A stretch of DNA of 42,355 nucleotides from Candidatus Zhuqueibacterota bacterium (GTDB taxonomy: Bacteria; Zhuqueibacterota; Zhuqueibacteria; Residuimicrobiales; Residuimicrobiaceae), in the NCBI GenBank assembly GCA_963169875.1, contig CAUJEL010000116.1, positions 1 through 42,355 of the forward strand. Direction: 5' to 3'. The notes beneath the pieces are model-generated. The model was not told the DNA's origin. It did no database searches and saw only the letters and a program-made list of their open reading frames with translations. This document shows, piece after piece, positions 1 to 9,222 of this stretch; position 1 is the stretch's first letter; the number at the start of each line of letters is the position of its first letter. Made by a program: the position numbers and the translations under genes.

Positions 1-948
1 ATCCGGATTGATGATATGGCGGGCGCCGTTTTCGGCCAGCGTCGTGCCGTAGGAATTCGGCGCATCGCCCAGATCGAACGAGCAACTCTTTACCTCCACA
101 TACTCCTTTTTGCTGATATAGTCCTTGCCGTTTTTGCATTCGATGTTGAGGGCTACGGTATATTTTCCGGGCGCATTGTACTTGACCAGATGCGGCCCGG
201 CGCCGGTTGCCGATGCGGGGATGCCGCCGGGGAATTCCCACCACCACATGATCGCGCCGGTGGAGAGATCGGAAAACTTGACGGTCAACGGTGCACACCC
301 CTCGCGCGGTTCGCCCATGAAATCAGCTTCGCACCTGCAGTCCTGAACCTTGATGTATTTCAGTTTCTTTTCAATGTCGGAACCGATCTTGCACAATATT
401 TTCAATTCGACATCATACTCACCCGGTGTGGCGTAGAGGATATCGTGAGGGCCTTTGCCCGTCGCCGAAGCGGGATTTCCCCCTGGAAACGTCCACTGCC
501 ACGAGGCCGCGCCGGCTGACGTGTCCGTAAAACGGATTTTTTCTCCCGCGCAGAGCGTGGTGGGCGTGCCATAAAAATTGGCCTGGCAATCACAATTATT
601 GACGGTGATGTATTTGAATTTTTTCTCGCTGTCTTCACCCAGTTTGCATTTGATGACCAGTTCCACATCGTAGGTGCCGGGTGTGTTGTAGGTGACCGTA
701 TGCGGCCCCTTGCCGGAGGCGTTGGAAGGGAAACCGCCCGGGAAATACCATTTCCACTCCGCTGCATCGATGGAGAGATCGGTGAACACCACCTTCAGGG
801 GCGCGCAGCCGGAGGTCGGATCACCTTTAAAATTGGCCGTGCAATAGGTGCTCTGGCTGAACGACGTGAGAGGCAGAAAAAACATGATCAGCCCAACTGC
901 AAATGCAACGAAAAGTCTGCGGGGCAATGCTGCATGACAATGCTTCAT
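1..948 (-). CDS. Secreted PKD-repeat protein, partial (C-terminus beyond the left edge)
   Basis: The frame opens at an ATG at 948, behind a GGGAGGA ribosome site, and stays open for 316 codons to base 1, so the C-terminal part is missing. Residues 1-31 form a signal peptide ending near SFSQS. Three PKD-type Ig modules follow, at about 33-110, 115-190 and 195-285. Each repeats the pattern GCAPL..V.F.DLS, W.W.FPGG.P, GPH.V.Y..PG.Y and a cysteine pair, which shows internal duplication. After the third module comes DLGDAPNSYGT...NGARH, a linker that usually precedes GEVED-type domains in surface proteins. PKD modules are usually extracellular protein or carbohydrate binding units. The protein is therefore probably exported and surface-exposed; its ligand cannot be told. 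A T9SS tail may lie in the missing part. Confidence 0.88.
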   Translation of the reverse strand, partial: MKHCHAALPRRLFVAFAVGLIMFFLPLTSFSQSTYCTANFKGDPTSGCAPLKVVFTDLSIDAAEWKWYFPGGFPSNASGKGPHTVTYNTPGTYDVELVIKCKLGEDSEKKFKYITVNNCDCQANFYGTPTTLCAGEKIRFTDTSAGAASWQWTFPGGNPASATGKGPHDILYATPGEYDVELKILCKIGSDIEKKLKYIKVQDCRCEADFMGEPREGCAPLTVKFSDLSTGAIMWWWEFPGGIPASATGAGPHLVKYNAPGKYTVALNIECKNGKDYISKKEYVEVKSCSFDLGDAPNSYGTTLAENGARHIINPD

Positions 949-1356
949 GGGTTGGTCCTCCCGATTTTAAAGAAACTGCAATGATCTGCTTAAAAATGAA
1001 TCCTGGATCGCGCCGGCGCGGGCATAGAATGTCGTCAGATTAGGTTGCCGAGGCTTAACGGTTCGTTACCCGCCGGTGGTGATCATTTTGGCTCAAATGT
1101 GGGACTGAAAGGCATGTGAATGGAATAAACGTGATGGTATGGTGTGCCCGGGAATAATAATAGCGTATATGCAAATTAGCCATACTCATAGATACATGAT
1201 AATCGTGATAAAAATATTGAGAAAGCGCACAAAATGTGGTAATTATGCAAACAGGAGTATTTCACGTTTTTCCCGGGATCAAAATCCCCGCAGGACGGCG
1301 GGCGATGGCCACAACGCCCTGGCATCTTCCACCCTGTTGTTCAATGCAGCCATTTA
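949..1356. other. Non-coding stretch upstream of the PKD gene
   Basis: About 400 bases with no convincing gene. It must hold the promoter of the leftward PKD gene, but I see no convincing -35/-10 pair. A short hairpin, GGGAT-caaa-ATCCC, lies at 1275-1288; it has no T-run on either side, so a terminator is not supported. The part from 1140 to 1260 is AT-rich. If the TAG of the neighbouring M23-like gene is read through, that gene ends at 1357 and this stretch begins right after it. Confidence 0.5.
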
Positions 1357-1416
1357 TTAATAGTTCTTCATCGATTCCTTGATGCAGCCGGGATAGACGT
1401 GGCTGGCTTCATCATA

Positions 1417-2154
1417 CTAAGCCGTATTTCCCAAAAACGCTTCGATCTCGCTGATGTGCTGCGCCACTTTGGCTTGATAAACCAGGGTCGTGGCTTCATC
1501 AAAATAACAGAAGGGACAATAGGAAGTAACCGTCTTTATTTTATTGACCGAGATTTCGAAACGGCCGAGCGCAGGCGTCCACACGCCGGGATTCCCGAGC
1601 ACATCGCCGGCGCGGACGGTGTCGCCCGCAGCGACGCGCAGGTTCAACAAATGCGAGTAGATGATTTCCCATTTCTTGTCATCGCTGCATACCATGGCGA
1701 TCTCGTAATCCGCGCCGCTGGGATGCGGTCCAGCGCGTTCGATGACGCCGTTGGTGATGGCGCGAATGGACACCTCTCTGGGCAGGTGATATTCGAAGCA
1801 GGGCAGCTGACTGGAGGAATTAGTCAACGGATCGCCAAATTCGCGGAATACCTTACGCTCCGCATCCACGAAAGTAAAATCACCCGCCTGGTCGGTGCCG
1901 CGGTCCCAGGCTGCAAAGGTTACCCCCAAATTATGGATAAAGCCGGTCACCGGAGTACCAGGATCAGGATCAGGGTCGTTATCAATGACAGGCACATCGC
2001 CGGGATCGCTTTCGGTGGGTGGCTTTTTCTCCGGACACCCCAAAGAGAACAGCAGGCAACATAAAAAAAGGCCAATCCATGGGGCTGGCCTTATGCTCAA
2101 TATATGTTTTTTCCCGGCAAACAGCTTGGTGAGGATTTTCAATAAAGGATGCAT
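1417..2154 (-). CDS. Lipoprotein-like LytM/M23-domain protein, probably without zinc site
   Basis: The 245-residue product has a hydrophobic N-terminus ending in LFSLGC, a near-match to a lipobox, then a Pro/Asp-rich linker (about 47-66). From about residue 110 it resembles the LytM (peptidase M23) fold: ITNGVIERAG, then YSHL.NL.V..GD.V.AGDVLG.PG. M23 enzymes use an H-x3-D motif and a final H-x-H as zinc ligands. Here the last motif region reads GRFEISV and no clear H-x3-D is seen, so peptidoglycan cleavage is doubtful. A scaffold or regulator of another hydrolase is possible. The ATG at 2154 follows AAAGGAG. After the TAG stop the same frame continues for 19 protein-like codons to a TAA at 1357. 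Confidence 0.8.
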   Translation of the reverse strand: MHPLLKILTKLFAGKKHILSIRPAPWIGLFLCCLLFSLGCPEKKPPTESDPGDVPVIDNDPDPDPGTPVTGFIHNLGVTFAAWDRGTDQAGDFTFVDAERKVFREFGDPLTNSSSQLPCFEYHLPREVSIRAITNGVIERAGPHPSGADYEIAMVCSDDKKWEIIYSHLLNLRVAAGDTVRAGDVLGNPGVWTPALGRFEISVNKIKTVTSYCPFCYFDEATTLVYQAKVAQHISEIEAFLGNTA

Positions 2155-2417
2155 GAGAGGATTCTCCTTTCATATCAATGTATTATAACCAATACAGCCA
2201 ATAAAAGCAAGTCCATAATAAAAACTCCTTGTGCTGCATTCAATTTGCCGTTAACTTATATCATAGACATCTGCAACGAACCGCTTATGGACTCTTGGCA
2301 GGATGCCCTTGAACCAGAGATGAAAAACTGAAGGTATCGGAACGGGATCGTACATCAAGTACCCCGCAACACATCAAGCAATTAGTATTTTGCATCTCAA
2401 GTGAATCGGAGGGCACC

Positions 2418-4424
2418 ATGAAACCGAACACCTGGTTGTACCTGCATTGTCTCCTCATGACGGCGGCGTGCTTTGCAGCAGCCACAGAGCAGGCTGACCT
2501 GATCCTCTTCAATGGCAAAGTGATCACCGTCGATGCCCAGGATCATATCTATCAAGCCGTGGCAATAAATGGAGACAAAATAATCGCAGTTGGATCGAAC
2601 CTCACCATCAACGCCTTGGCCAAACCCAATTGCAAGTTCGTCGATCTGCAGGGAAAATGTGTGTCGCCCGGGTTGATCGATTCGCATTATCATCTGATGT
2701 ATTATGGCGCCCAGTTCTGGCCCGGTTATCTCAACATTCGTCATCCTGTGGTTACGTCAAAGGCAGAGTTTTTGCAGGTGGTTGGCGACTATGCCAGAAC
2801 GCTTGATTCCCTGGAATGGGTCTCTGCGAATCAAGGTTTCACGGTACATTCGGATGAAACGGTTGATCGTTATGATCTGGACACCGTTACTCCGAACAAT
2901 CCGGTCTATGCACGACACAGCAGCGGGCAATACAGTGTGGTGAACTCTTTGGCCCTGGATATCGCGGGCATCGACAGCAACACGGTCGCTCCCGTGGGAA
3001 GTCTGATCATGAAAGACAGCCACGGCCAGCCAACCGGGATATTATCCCACTACCCGGCTGAAAACATGGTCGGCCAACATGCAACCGGGTATGGTGACCG
3101 CACCGATGAACAGAAATTTGATGACATTGAACGCGGGCAGAATCTCTGCCTCGAAGCGGGGTACACCTCGATTCAGGACGTGATCATCGGCAATACCCGT
3201 GACATCTGGCTTTACAAACAATTCGCGGACAGCGGACAGCTCAAAGTGCGCCTCTATATGATGCTCTATCTCGATTATGAGCAACAGGCAGATTCATTGA
3301 TTAAAAAAGCCAAATTCACCAATTCCAAAATGGCGAAATTTATCGGCTGGAAGCTCGCGATGGATGGTGGATTGGCAGCCCGTACCATGCTGATGTACGA
3401 CAAAAGCCTTTATGCCTCTCAACTGTCTTATCCCTACCATTCCCAGGATGAACTGAACAGCATTGTGACAAAATTACACAACACCGGACTCCAGGTGGCC
3501 ATTCACGTCGGCGGTGATGAAGGCATTGACATGAGCATAACCGCATTTGAAGAAGCCATGAAAGCCTATCCGCGCCCCGATCCCCGGCATCGCATCGAAC
3601 ATGGACTCTTTCCCTCCGCAACAGCTCTGCAACGCATGAAAAGTGACAGTATCATTCTCTCAACCCAACCCCAATGGATCACCTGGTATGGCGACGGCTA
3701 CACCAAACTCACCGATGCCGCCACCATGTCGCTTCTGTTACCGCTGAAATCCATGCTCGGCATGGGAATCCATCTCGCCTTTGGTTGCGATGTGCCTGCT
3801 TCTCCGTATCAGGAACCCAAATGGGCCTTCAAAGGCGCCACCTTGCGCAAAAGCACGACCGGCACACCGTTCAATCTCGAAGAAAAACTCATCATGCCGG
3901 AGGCCTTGCGCATTCACACCATGGGATCCGCCTATGCCGCCTTCATGGAAGACTCCACAGGATCAATCGAAGTGGGCAAATATGCCGATCTCACCGTCTG
4001 GTCCCACGATTTATACAATATGAATGTCGATGACTCAAATGTGCTAGCATCCTTGATGACTATTGTCGGCGGGCAGATCATGTACGATGCGGGGACGCTT
4101 CCGGTGACACAGGTAGATGCATCGGGCAATCGCGTGCCCATACCTTCTGTGATCAAGCTGCGGCAAAATTATCCCAATCCTTTCAACGCGGAAACCCGCA
4201 TCGAATTTGAGATGCCCAAGGCAGCGATGGCCGAACTGGTGATTTATGATATGAAAGGTCAACGGGTGCGAACCCTCGCCCGACAGAGGTATGGACAAGG
4301 GGCTCATGCCCTGGTGTGGGATGGGCGCAATGAAACAGGGCAGTCCGTGCCAAGCGGGATGTACGTTTGCCAGATGCGGTCAGAAGGCATCCTGGCGCAC
4401 AAGAAATTAATGGTGTTGAGGTAA
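2418..4424 (+). CDS. Secreted YtcJ-type amidohydrolase with T9SS C-terminal tail
   Basis: The 668-residue protein begins with a signal peptide (about 1-24). Its amidohydrolase_3 fold shows DSHYHL (H90, H92 metal ligands), an HVGGDEG segment equivalent to the family's HAIGD, HRIEHG, and a late GCDVP aspartate. Enzymes of this family hydrolyse N-acyl or cyclic amide bonds, often of unknown substrate. From about 578 to the end comes a T9SS type A sorting domain with YPNPFN at 585-590 and the typical closing strands (WDGRNETG, VPSGMYVCQM). The enzyme is therefore probably exported across the outer membrane by T9SS. The start is set by a GGAGG ribosome site five bases before the ATG. It stands alone and converges on the next gene. 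A second family member without the tail lies at 19495-21189. Confidence 0.9.
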   Translation: MKPNTWLYLHCLLMTAACFAAATEQADLILFNGKVITVDAQDHIYQAVAINGDKIIAVGSNLTINALAKPNCKFVDLQGKCVSPGLIDSHYHLMYYGAQFWPGYLNIRHPVVTSKAEFLQVVGDYARTLDSLEWVSANQGFTVHSDETVDRYDLDTVTPNNPVYARHSSGQYSVVNSLALDIAGIDSNTVAPVGSLIMKDSHGQPTGILSHYPAENMVGQHATGYGDRTDEQKFDDIERGQNLCLEAGYTSIQDVIIGNTRDIWLYKQFADSGQLKVRLYMMLYLDYEQQADSLIKKAKFTNSKMAKFIGWKLAMDGGLAARTMLMYDKSLYASQLSYPYHSQDELNSIVTKLHNTGLQVAIHVGGDEGIDMSITAFEEAMKAYPRPDPRHRIEHGLFPSATALQRMKSDSIILSTQPQWITWYGDGYTKLTDAATMSLLLPLKSMLGMGIHLAFGCDVPASPYQEPKWAFKGATLRKSTTGTPFNLEEKLIMPEALRIHTMGSAYAAFMEDSTGSIEVGKYADLTVWSHDLYNMNVDDSNVLASLMTIVGGQIMYDAGTLPVTQVDASGNRVPIPSVIKLRQNYPNPFNAETRIEFEMPKAAMAELVIYDMKGQRVRTLARQRYGQGAHALVWDGRNETGQSVPSGMYVCQMRSEGILAHKKLMVLR

Positions 4425-4485
4425 AATCGATTCATACGAAGCGGCGTGCTGTGATAGCCCAGGCTGACAGGCGGATCGTCGAGGC

Positions 4486-4594
4486 TTCCCAGCCCTGGGA
4501 AGGGGTTCTTCAGGGGGTTCGGCCCTGTATGGCACCGTGTTGCGGGTGAAACCCTCGGAAAGATCCGCACCAGGGTATGGACCCCGGTGCGATC
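4486..4594. terminator. Hairpins between two convergent genes
   Basis: The short gap between the convergent amidohydrolase and VCBS genes holds two inverted repeats. One is TTCCCAG-cc-CTGGGAA at 4486-4501. The larger, at 4562-4594, pairs GATCCGCACCAGGGT with ACCCCGGTGCGATC around a four-base loop, with one bulge and one mismatch. Neither is followed by a T-run, so they are possible bidirectional transcription barriers rather than classic intrinsic terminators. Confidence 0.4.
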
Positions 4595-4612
4595 CAGGGG
4601 TATTCGCAACGA

Positions 4613-7600
4613 TCACTTCATCAACAACAAGCGGATGACCTGACAGGCATCCTCTGTCTTGAGCACCGCATGGTAGACGCCGCTGGGCACGGCAAGACCG
4701 GCGTCATTGCGGGCATCCCAGTACAGGGCATGATAGCCAGGCGTCATGAGGCCTTCCTGCAGCATTCTAACCCGTTGGCCTTTAACATTGTAAATACGCA
4801 CTGAGGTATTTTGCGCCGCAGGAATCTCCACCACGATCTGCGTGGCGGGATTGAACGGATTCGGATAATTCTGCCGCAGTCGCAGTGTTTTCGGCAGTTT
4901 TCCCCGCTCTTCACAAAGGCCGGTCACTGTCACCGCCACTTGCCACCGTATGAAGGTGCTATCCTCGCCATCGCTCACCCAGGCAATCACCTCGTAATCT
5001 TTTCCAGCCGGAACGGTTGGGATGAAACTCATTTCATGATCCAGCGATCTCTCGACGCCATTGACCAGCCAGCGAAAGAATAGCGAATCCCCATCCTCAT
5101 CCACAACCTCAGAGAGGCTGAAATCGAGGCTCTGATCATAGTATCCCGGGACCTGGGATTGGGGTGGATGGAACCCGAGGATTTGCGGTTGATGATTGGG
5201 TTCTTTCGCGTCGAACTGGACCAGGGCCGTATCGCTGAGCGTCACCTCCAGGCCTTTCACCAGAGCCGTGATCTTTCTCTCACCTGCAGAGGTGGCGGTC
5301 AGAGCCGCATGGATCCGGCCCGCCGCATCGGTCAGCGTGTCCGATTGAACCAGCTGTGCCTCGTTGCCCTGCACTGATAATTTCACGGTATACCCTGCGC
5401 CGCATGACAGCCCGGCGGGCGTTTTTAACGTCACCGTGATTAGCGCAGCGGTCTCGCCGTCCGCTGAAACCGGTGATGTGGCCGTCAGCGTCGAGGAATC
5501 CGGGTCCACCGCAGGGGCCGCAAAGGACCACCTCACGGGCGTCCCTTCGATTTCCTGGCCGTTCTGCACTACCGTGGCCTGGAGGATATTTTCCGGCCCC
5601 CAATAGGGGCCGGCGGTCCAGCGGACCGCAGCCACACCATCCGGACCGGTCATCACCTGGCGAATGACTTCTCCATCGAGGTGACCGTCTCCAGCCATTA
5701 CAGAAAACAAAACCGGTATGCCGTTTGCGGGCAGGTCGCTTTCATCGTAAACACTGACCGTAAAAGGCAGCGGGAATGCGGCGCCGGGGTGCATCGATTG
5801 AGCATCCCCTGAAGTTTGCTGGACTCTCAACCGGCGCATTTCACAGCGCGCCCGATAGACCTGATCTGCTCCCACTTGACGAAGGGCCAGCGTGTCGCCG
5901 CTTGAAAAGATCACACGCAGATCGCAGGTGGTCCTGTCGCCCAGACCAAAATGCAGCAAGCTGGGGCTCTGACTCATATAGCCATATTGGCTGTTGACTT
6001 CCTGATGGCCGATGATGGCGCTGTGCTCGCCATAGTGTCCCGCGCTGTAGAGGGTCACTTTGGAGCCGATGCCGCCATAGTCTCCCCGCGGTCCGATGCA
6101 CAATACTTTAAGGAAATGATTTCCGGCCTTCGAATCATTGCGCAGGAGATAATTCTGACTCTTGGCGCTGGTCAGATAGGCATCCAGATCGCCGTCATTA
6201 TCAACATCCGCAAAAGCGCCGCCGCGAAAATCAGCCGAGGCAACATCCACGCCCGATTCAGCCAATAACGCAAAGCCACCCGATCCATTGTTCAGATAAA
6301 GCTGCGGTTTTGTACCAAGCTCTTTCTCATTGTTGCGCAGCACAAACAGATCGAGATCCGCATCGTTATCGACATCGCCGCAAAAAACGGTGTAGCCGCT
6401 CACCTTGATATTAAGCGAGGAGGTACGATCCGAGAAATGCCCCGTGCCATCATTGATGAGCAAGACCAATTGCGGCAGCACATTGTTGGTCATGGCATAA
6501 TTGATGACAAAGAGATCGAGATCGCCATCATTGTCGATATCAGCAAGCGTGGCGCCGCTGGAGCGGCCGCCGATATCCGCGCCACGGTTCGCTGCATCTT
6601 CGCTGAAATGCCCGGTGCCATCGTTGATGAAAAGCCAATTAGGCGCGGCCAGAGTCGACTCCTGGCGTCGGCATACATACACATCCATATCACCGTCGTT
6701 GTCAATGTCACCGGTTGTCACACCCTGACGGCCGAAATGCGCGGTGTTTTCGACCTGGCCTTCGGCCCCGCATTGGCTCAGGGAAAAATGGCCAGCCCCA
6801 TCATTGAGATAGAGTTCATTTAAGGCGCCGACATTGGCAACGTACAGATCCAGATCACCATCCCGATCAGCATCGAACGCTGCGCTGCCATTGGTGGTAA
6901 CCGGAACATTTGAAATGCCATTGGAGGCTGTGGCGTCAACGAACAGGCCCTCACCATTGTTGAAGTACAGGGTGTTGACACCGCCGGGATCTCCGGACGC
7001 GAGCGGGACATTGGCAAAAAAGGCATCCGGAAAACCGTCTGCATTAAAATCCGCCGAAACCACTGCTTTGGTCAAACCACTGTTGCCGGTGCCGCGCAGG
7101 TCCGCTTCCTGATCAAAGGTGTTATTGCCATTGTTGATGTACAACAAATCCGGCATGGGACCATAAGTGGAACCATTGCTGACAAACAGATCGAGATACC
7201 CGTCTGCATCCACATCCGAAAAAGAGAGCCCCTGGCCATACCCGGACGCCGAAAAGCCACCGGCACCCGCAGATGTGGTGATGTCCGTAAAAAGATTCTT
7301 GCTGACAGGCGGAGGAGGTGGTGGCGGAGGCGGCGGTGGCGGCGGCACACTGCCATCCGGTCCATAGATGGTCAGGTTTGAATAACAAGGACCGACCATG
7401 CAGACGTAACCGTAAATCAAATTATCTTTACCGAGAAAGATGTAGCGGAATGGTTCGATTTGTCCTGAGAAGGGGAAGGTTGCGCGGTGCACGCCATCGA
7501 CATAGATATAGGCATTGGTTGTGGTCCAGATGATGCGGAACGTATAGGTCTCTAATGGATCCCAATCCATATCGCGCATAAGGTAATTCTCATGACGCGA

Positions 7601-8074
7601 ATCAATCCCGCACGGCTGGGTGAGAAGCTTGAACCCAATCAGTCCCTCTCCCGCTGAATACCTGGTATGCCGCTGGGTTCGCACATTGATCCAGGATGCG
7701 GTAGTTTCATAGACGCTTTTATCCGCCTCGGGACGCGACCACAAGTTGATGCAGTGCTGCTTGTCAGAATCCACTGCATCATTCTGAAACCACGGATCAA
7801 AATTGGTGACATCCACCTCCAGGGAACCCTCCAGCGGCAGATTGGCCGGCAGGGTGATGAACAACTGATTGTTCTTGGCGATGGTCTGCCAGCCCTTACC
7901 GGCCACAAAGACACCTCCGGTATTCTTCATGCTGCCCAGGGCGGTCGAGTTGGGATTATCGAGGAAATCATGATAAAGAACCTGGGTATGCCAGGGTTGA
8001 GCATGGAGGCTGGCGAATATCGTCAAGAACAATGCAACTATATAAAAAACGCGGCGGATGTAGTTCATCTGCAT
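4613..8074 (-). CDS. Secreted VCBS/FG-GAP repeat protein with ASPIC-UnbV, Ig-like domains and T9SS tail
   Basis: I start at the ATG at 8074 (MQMNYIRR), behind GGGAGA; the frame extends to a TTG at 8149 but the signal peptide fits the later start. Of 1153 residues, 1-25 are a signal peptide and about 30-245 look like a concanavalin-like sandwich. A run of 13 prolines follows near 250. Seven VCBS/FG-GAP blades with calcium-binding D.D.DG..D patterns (such as DIDNDGDLDLF) come next, then an ASPIC/UnbV-like segment (GSKVTLY ... LHFGLGD), two Big-1-like Ig domains, a further Ig-like domain, and a T9SS tail with YPNPFN near residue 1070. The propeller is probably an extracellular, calcium-stabilised binding module. 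Function is unknown; adhesion or polymer binding is the likely reading. The proline run should stall ribosomes without EF-P, which is encoded at 38292-38855. Confidence 0.88.
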   Translation of the reverse strand: MQMNYIRRVFYIVALFLTIFASLHAQPWHTQVLYHDFLDNPNSTALGSMKNTGGVFVAGKGWQTIAKNNQLFITLPANLPLEGSLEVDVTNFDPWFQNDAVDSDKQHCINLWSRPEADKSVYETTASWINVRTQRHTRYSAGEGLIGFKLLTQPCGIDSRHENYLMRDMDWDPLETYTFRIIWTTTNAYIYVDGVHRATFPFSGQIEPFRYIFLGKDNLIYGYVCMVGPCYSNLTIYGPDGSVPPPPPPPPPPPPPVSKNLFTDITTSAGAGGFSASGYGQGLSFSDVDADGYLDLFVSNGSTYGPMPDLLYINNGNNTFDQEADLRGTGNSGLTKAVVSADFNADGFPDAFFANVPLASGDPGGVNTLYFNNGEGLFVDATASNGISNVPVTTNGSAAFDADRDGDLDLYVANVGALNELYLNDGAGHFSLSQCGAEGQVENTAHFGRQGVTTGDIDNDGDMDVYVCRRQESTLAAPNWLFINDGTGHFSEDAANRGADIGGRSSGATLADIDNDGDLDLFVINYAMTNNVLPQLVLLINDGTGHFSDRTSSLNIKVSGYTVFCGDVDNDADLDLFVLRNNEKELGTKPQLYLNNGSGGFALLAESGVDVASADFRGGAFADVDNDGDLDAYLTSAKSQNYLLRNDSKAGNHFLKVLCIGPRGDYGGIGSKVTLYSAGHYGEHSAIIGHQEVNSQYGYMSQSPSLLHFGLGDRTTCDLRVIFSSGDTLALRQVGADQVYRARCEMRRLRVQQTSGDAQSMHPGAAFPLPFTVSVYDESDLPANGIPVLFSVMAGDGHLDGEVIRQVMTGPDGVAAVRWTAGPYWGPENILQATVVQNGQEIEGTPVRWSFAAPAVDPDSSTLTATSPVSADGETAALITVTLKTPAGLSCGAGYTVKLSVQGNEAQLVQSDTLTDAAGRIHAALTATSAGERKITALVKGLEVTLSDTALVQFDAKEPNHQPQILGFHPPQSQVPGYYDQSLDFSLSEVVDEDGDSLFFRWLVNGVERSLDHEMSFIPTVPAGKDYEVIAWVSDGEDSTFIRWQVAVTVTGLCEERGKLPKTLRLRQNYPNPFNPATQIVVEIPAAQNTSVRIYNVKGQRVRMLQEGLMTPGYHALYWDARNDAGLAVPSGVYHAVLKTEDACQVIRLLLMK

Positions 8075-8417
8075 GAGTCTGGATCTCCCTGTCTGTGATC
8101 GGATGAGAATAAAGCCTGCGCTCTGGCTGTCGTACACGCAGCACAGCAAAACATTTCATATAGCTAACAATACGCATAAAATCAGAGATTGCGTAAAACG
8201 ATGAAATATAGCTTCTGCGGCAGCCGTATAAAAAAGGGACAAGCCGGCACAAGGCTTGTCCCATTGATGAACGCTGACCTGATACGTTCGATGAATGCGA
8301 GATATGCACCACGCCGCATACTCACTGGCCCAGCAAGACAGTTGCGCGACGCGGCGAATCGCGCAAGTCTGAACCACCCCGTGAGGGGCTGAAGTTCAGC
8401 GCCGCTATTACAAATGC
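8075..8417. other. Non-coding stretch with terminator and a hairpin series
   Basis: This stretch separates the start of the VCBS gene from the end of the DUF4097 gene, both leftward. It holds a strong terminator (8230-8262). Between that and the DUF4097 stop are two more hairpins: TTGCGCGA/TCGCGCAA at 8342-8366, and CTGAAC/GTTCAG at 8369-8399 with an inner CCCC/GGGG pair. The promoter of the VCBS gene must lie between about 8080 and 8228. No gene is visible. Confidence 0.5.
8230..8262 (-). terminator. Intrinsic terminator after the envelope-stress-like operon
   Basis: Read leftwards, a perfect 10-base-pair stem, GGGACAAGCC/GGCTTGTCCC, with a seven-base loop is followed directly by six T (8235-8230). 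This is a textbook Rho-independent terminator for the operon ending with the DUF4097 gene. Confidence 0.88.
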
Positions 8418-9209
8418 CTATTCACCTCTCAGCTCAATATTCCCGTTCACGGTGCCCAGGTTGATCACACCTTGGCCCTCGCCGAGGACCCCATCAAGCG
8501 TGGTCATTGTGCGCGCGATGGCAGTGAATGTGAGATTATTTACCGAGATAGCGCCAACTGTTAAGGTGGCCGTCACAGTTGCCGACGTGGAAGGCGGAAT
8601 GGACAACAGGATTTTTCCATTCACAGCGCGGATATCGCAGCGGTCGTCCGGTTGCAGCACCATCTGAACATCGACATTGCCATTGGTGATGCCTGTGTTG
8701 ACCGAACCGCGGACATTCCGGAGCACGATATTGCCGTTGACCATCTCCAGATGGAGGCTTTTACCGAGATTATCCAGGTAAGCCTCGCCATTGACCATGG
8801 TGATCGTGACCGGATAGTTCTCCGGAATACGCACCTTGTAATCGATCCGATATTGGCGGCCGCGGGTATTTTCAGGTTGCTGGGTGCGGACTCTGATGCA
8901 GCCGCCATCCTGGTTTATGCTCACCTTAAGTTCCTGCATGTACTCGTCGGCATCCTCATAACTCTCGGACGAGACGCTTTTTTCACCCCAGATACGCACC
9001 GTTTTGGCACCGGGTATGCCGATCACTTCCACGGGGCCGTTGATGGCGTTGAGCTCGAGAGATATATATTCAGTGGCGGGAAATTCCCGGGAAAAATCGT
9101 CTGTGACGGTAAACCGCGTATTGTCGACATTTTCATAAGGATCTTCAATGCAACAGGCGCTGAAAAGCATCACGCCTGAGAGCAAAAGTACTGCAATGAG
9201 TGGTTTCAT
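8418..9209 (-). CDS. DUF4097-type putative lipoprotein
   Basis: A 263-residue protein with a signal sequence ending in LFSACC, a lipobox-like site. The rest is beta-strand rich with repeated short units (EMVNGNIVLRNVRGSV, TGITNGNVDV, RAVNGKILLSI, GTVNGNIELRG), typical of the DUF4097 beta-helix fold. Family members are often linked to anti-sigma or envelope-stress genes; their molecular role is not settled. Start: ATG at 9209 behind AAGGA. It is the last gene of a leftward operon, 13 bases after the FecR-domain gene and ahead of a strong terminator. It probably sits in the periplasm or on the outer membrane, anchored by lipid. Confidence 0.82.
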   Translation of the reverse strand: MKPLIAVLLLSGVMLFSACCIEDPYENVDNTRFTVTDDFSREFPATEYISLELNAINGPVEVIGIPGAKTVRIWGEKSVSSESYEDADEYMQELKVSINQDGGCIRVRTQQPENTRGRQYRIDYKVRIPENYPVTITMVNGEAYLDNLGKSLHLEMVNGNIVLRNVRGSVNTGITNGNVDVQMVLQPDDRCDIRAVNGKILLSIPPSTSATVTATLTVGAISVNNLTFTAIARTMTTLDGVLGEGQGVINLGTVNGNIELRGE

Positions 9210-9222
9210 ATCTTTATCCTTT

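Noticed and set aside
1139-1360. A 73-codon plus-strand frame in the 949-1416 gap
   Set aside because: No ribosome site, no protein-like pattern and it would overlap the possible readthrough end of the M23-like gene.
2285-2318. Second sigma-54 promoter before the amidohydrolase (TTGGCAGGATGCCCTTGA)
   Set aside because: The spacing between the GG and the TTG elements is two bases too long.
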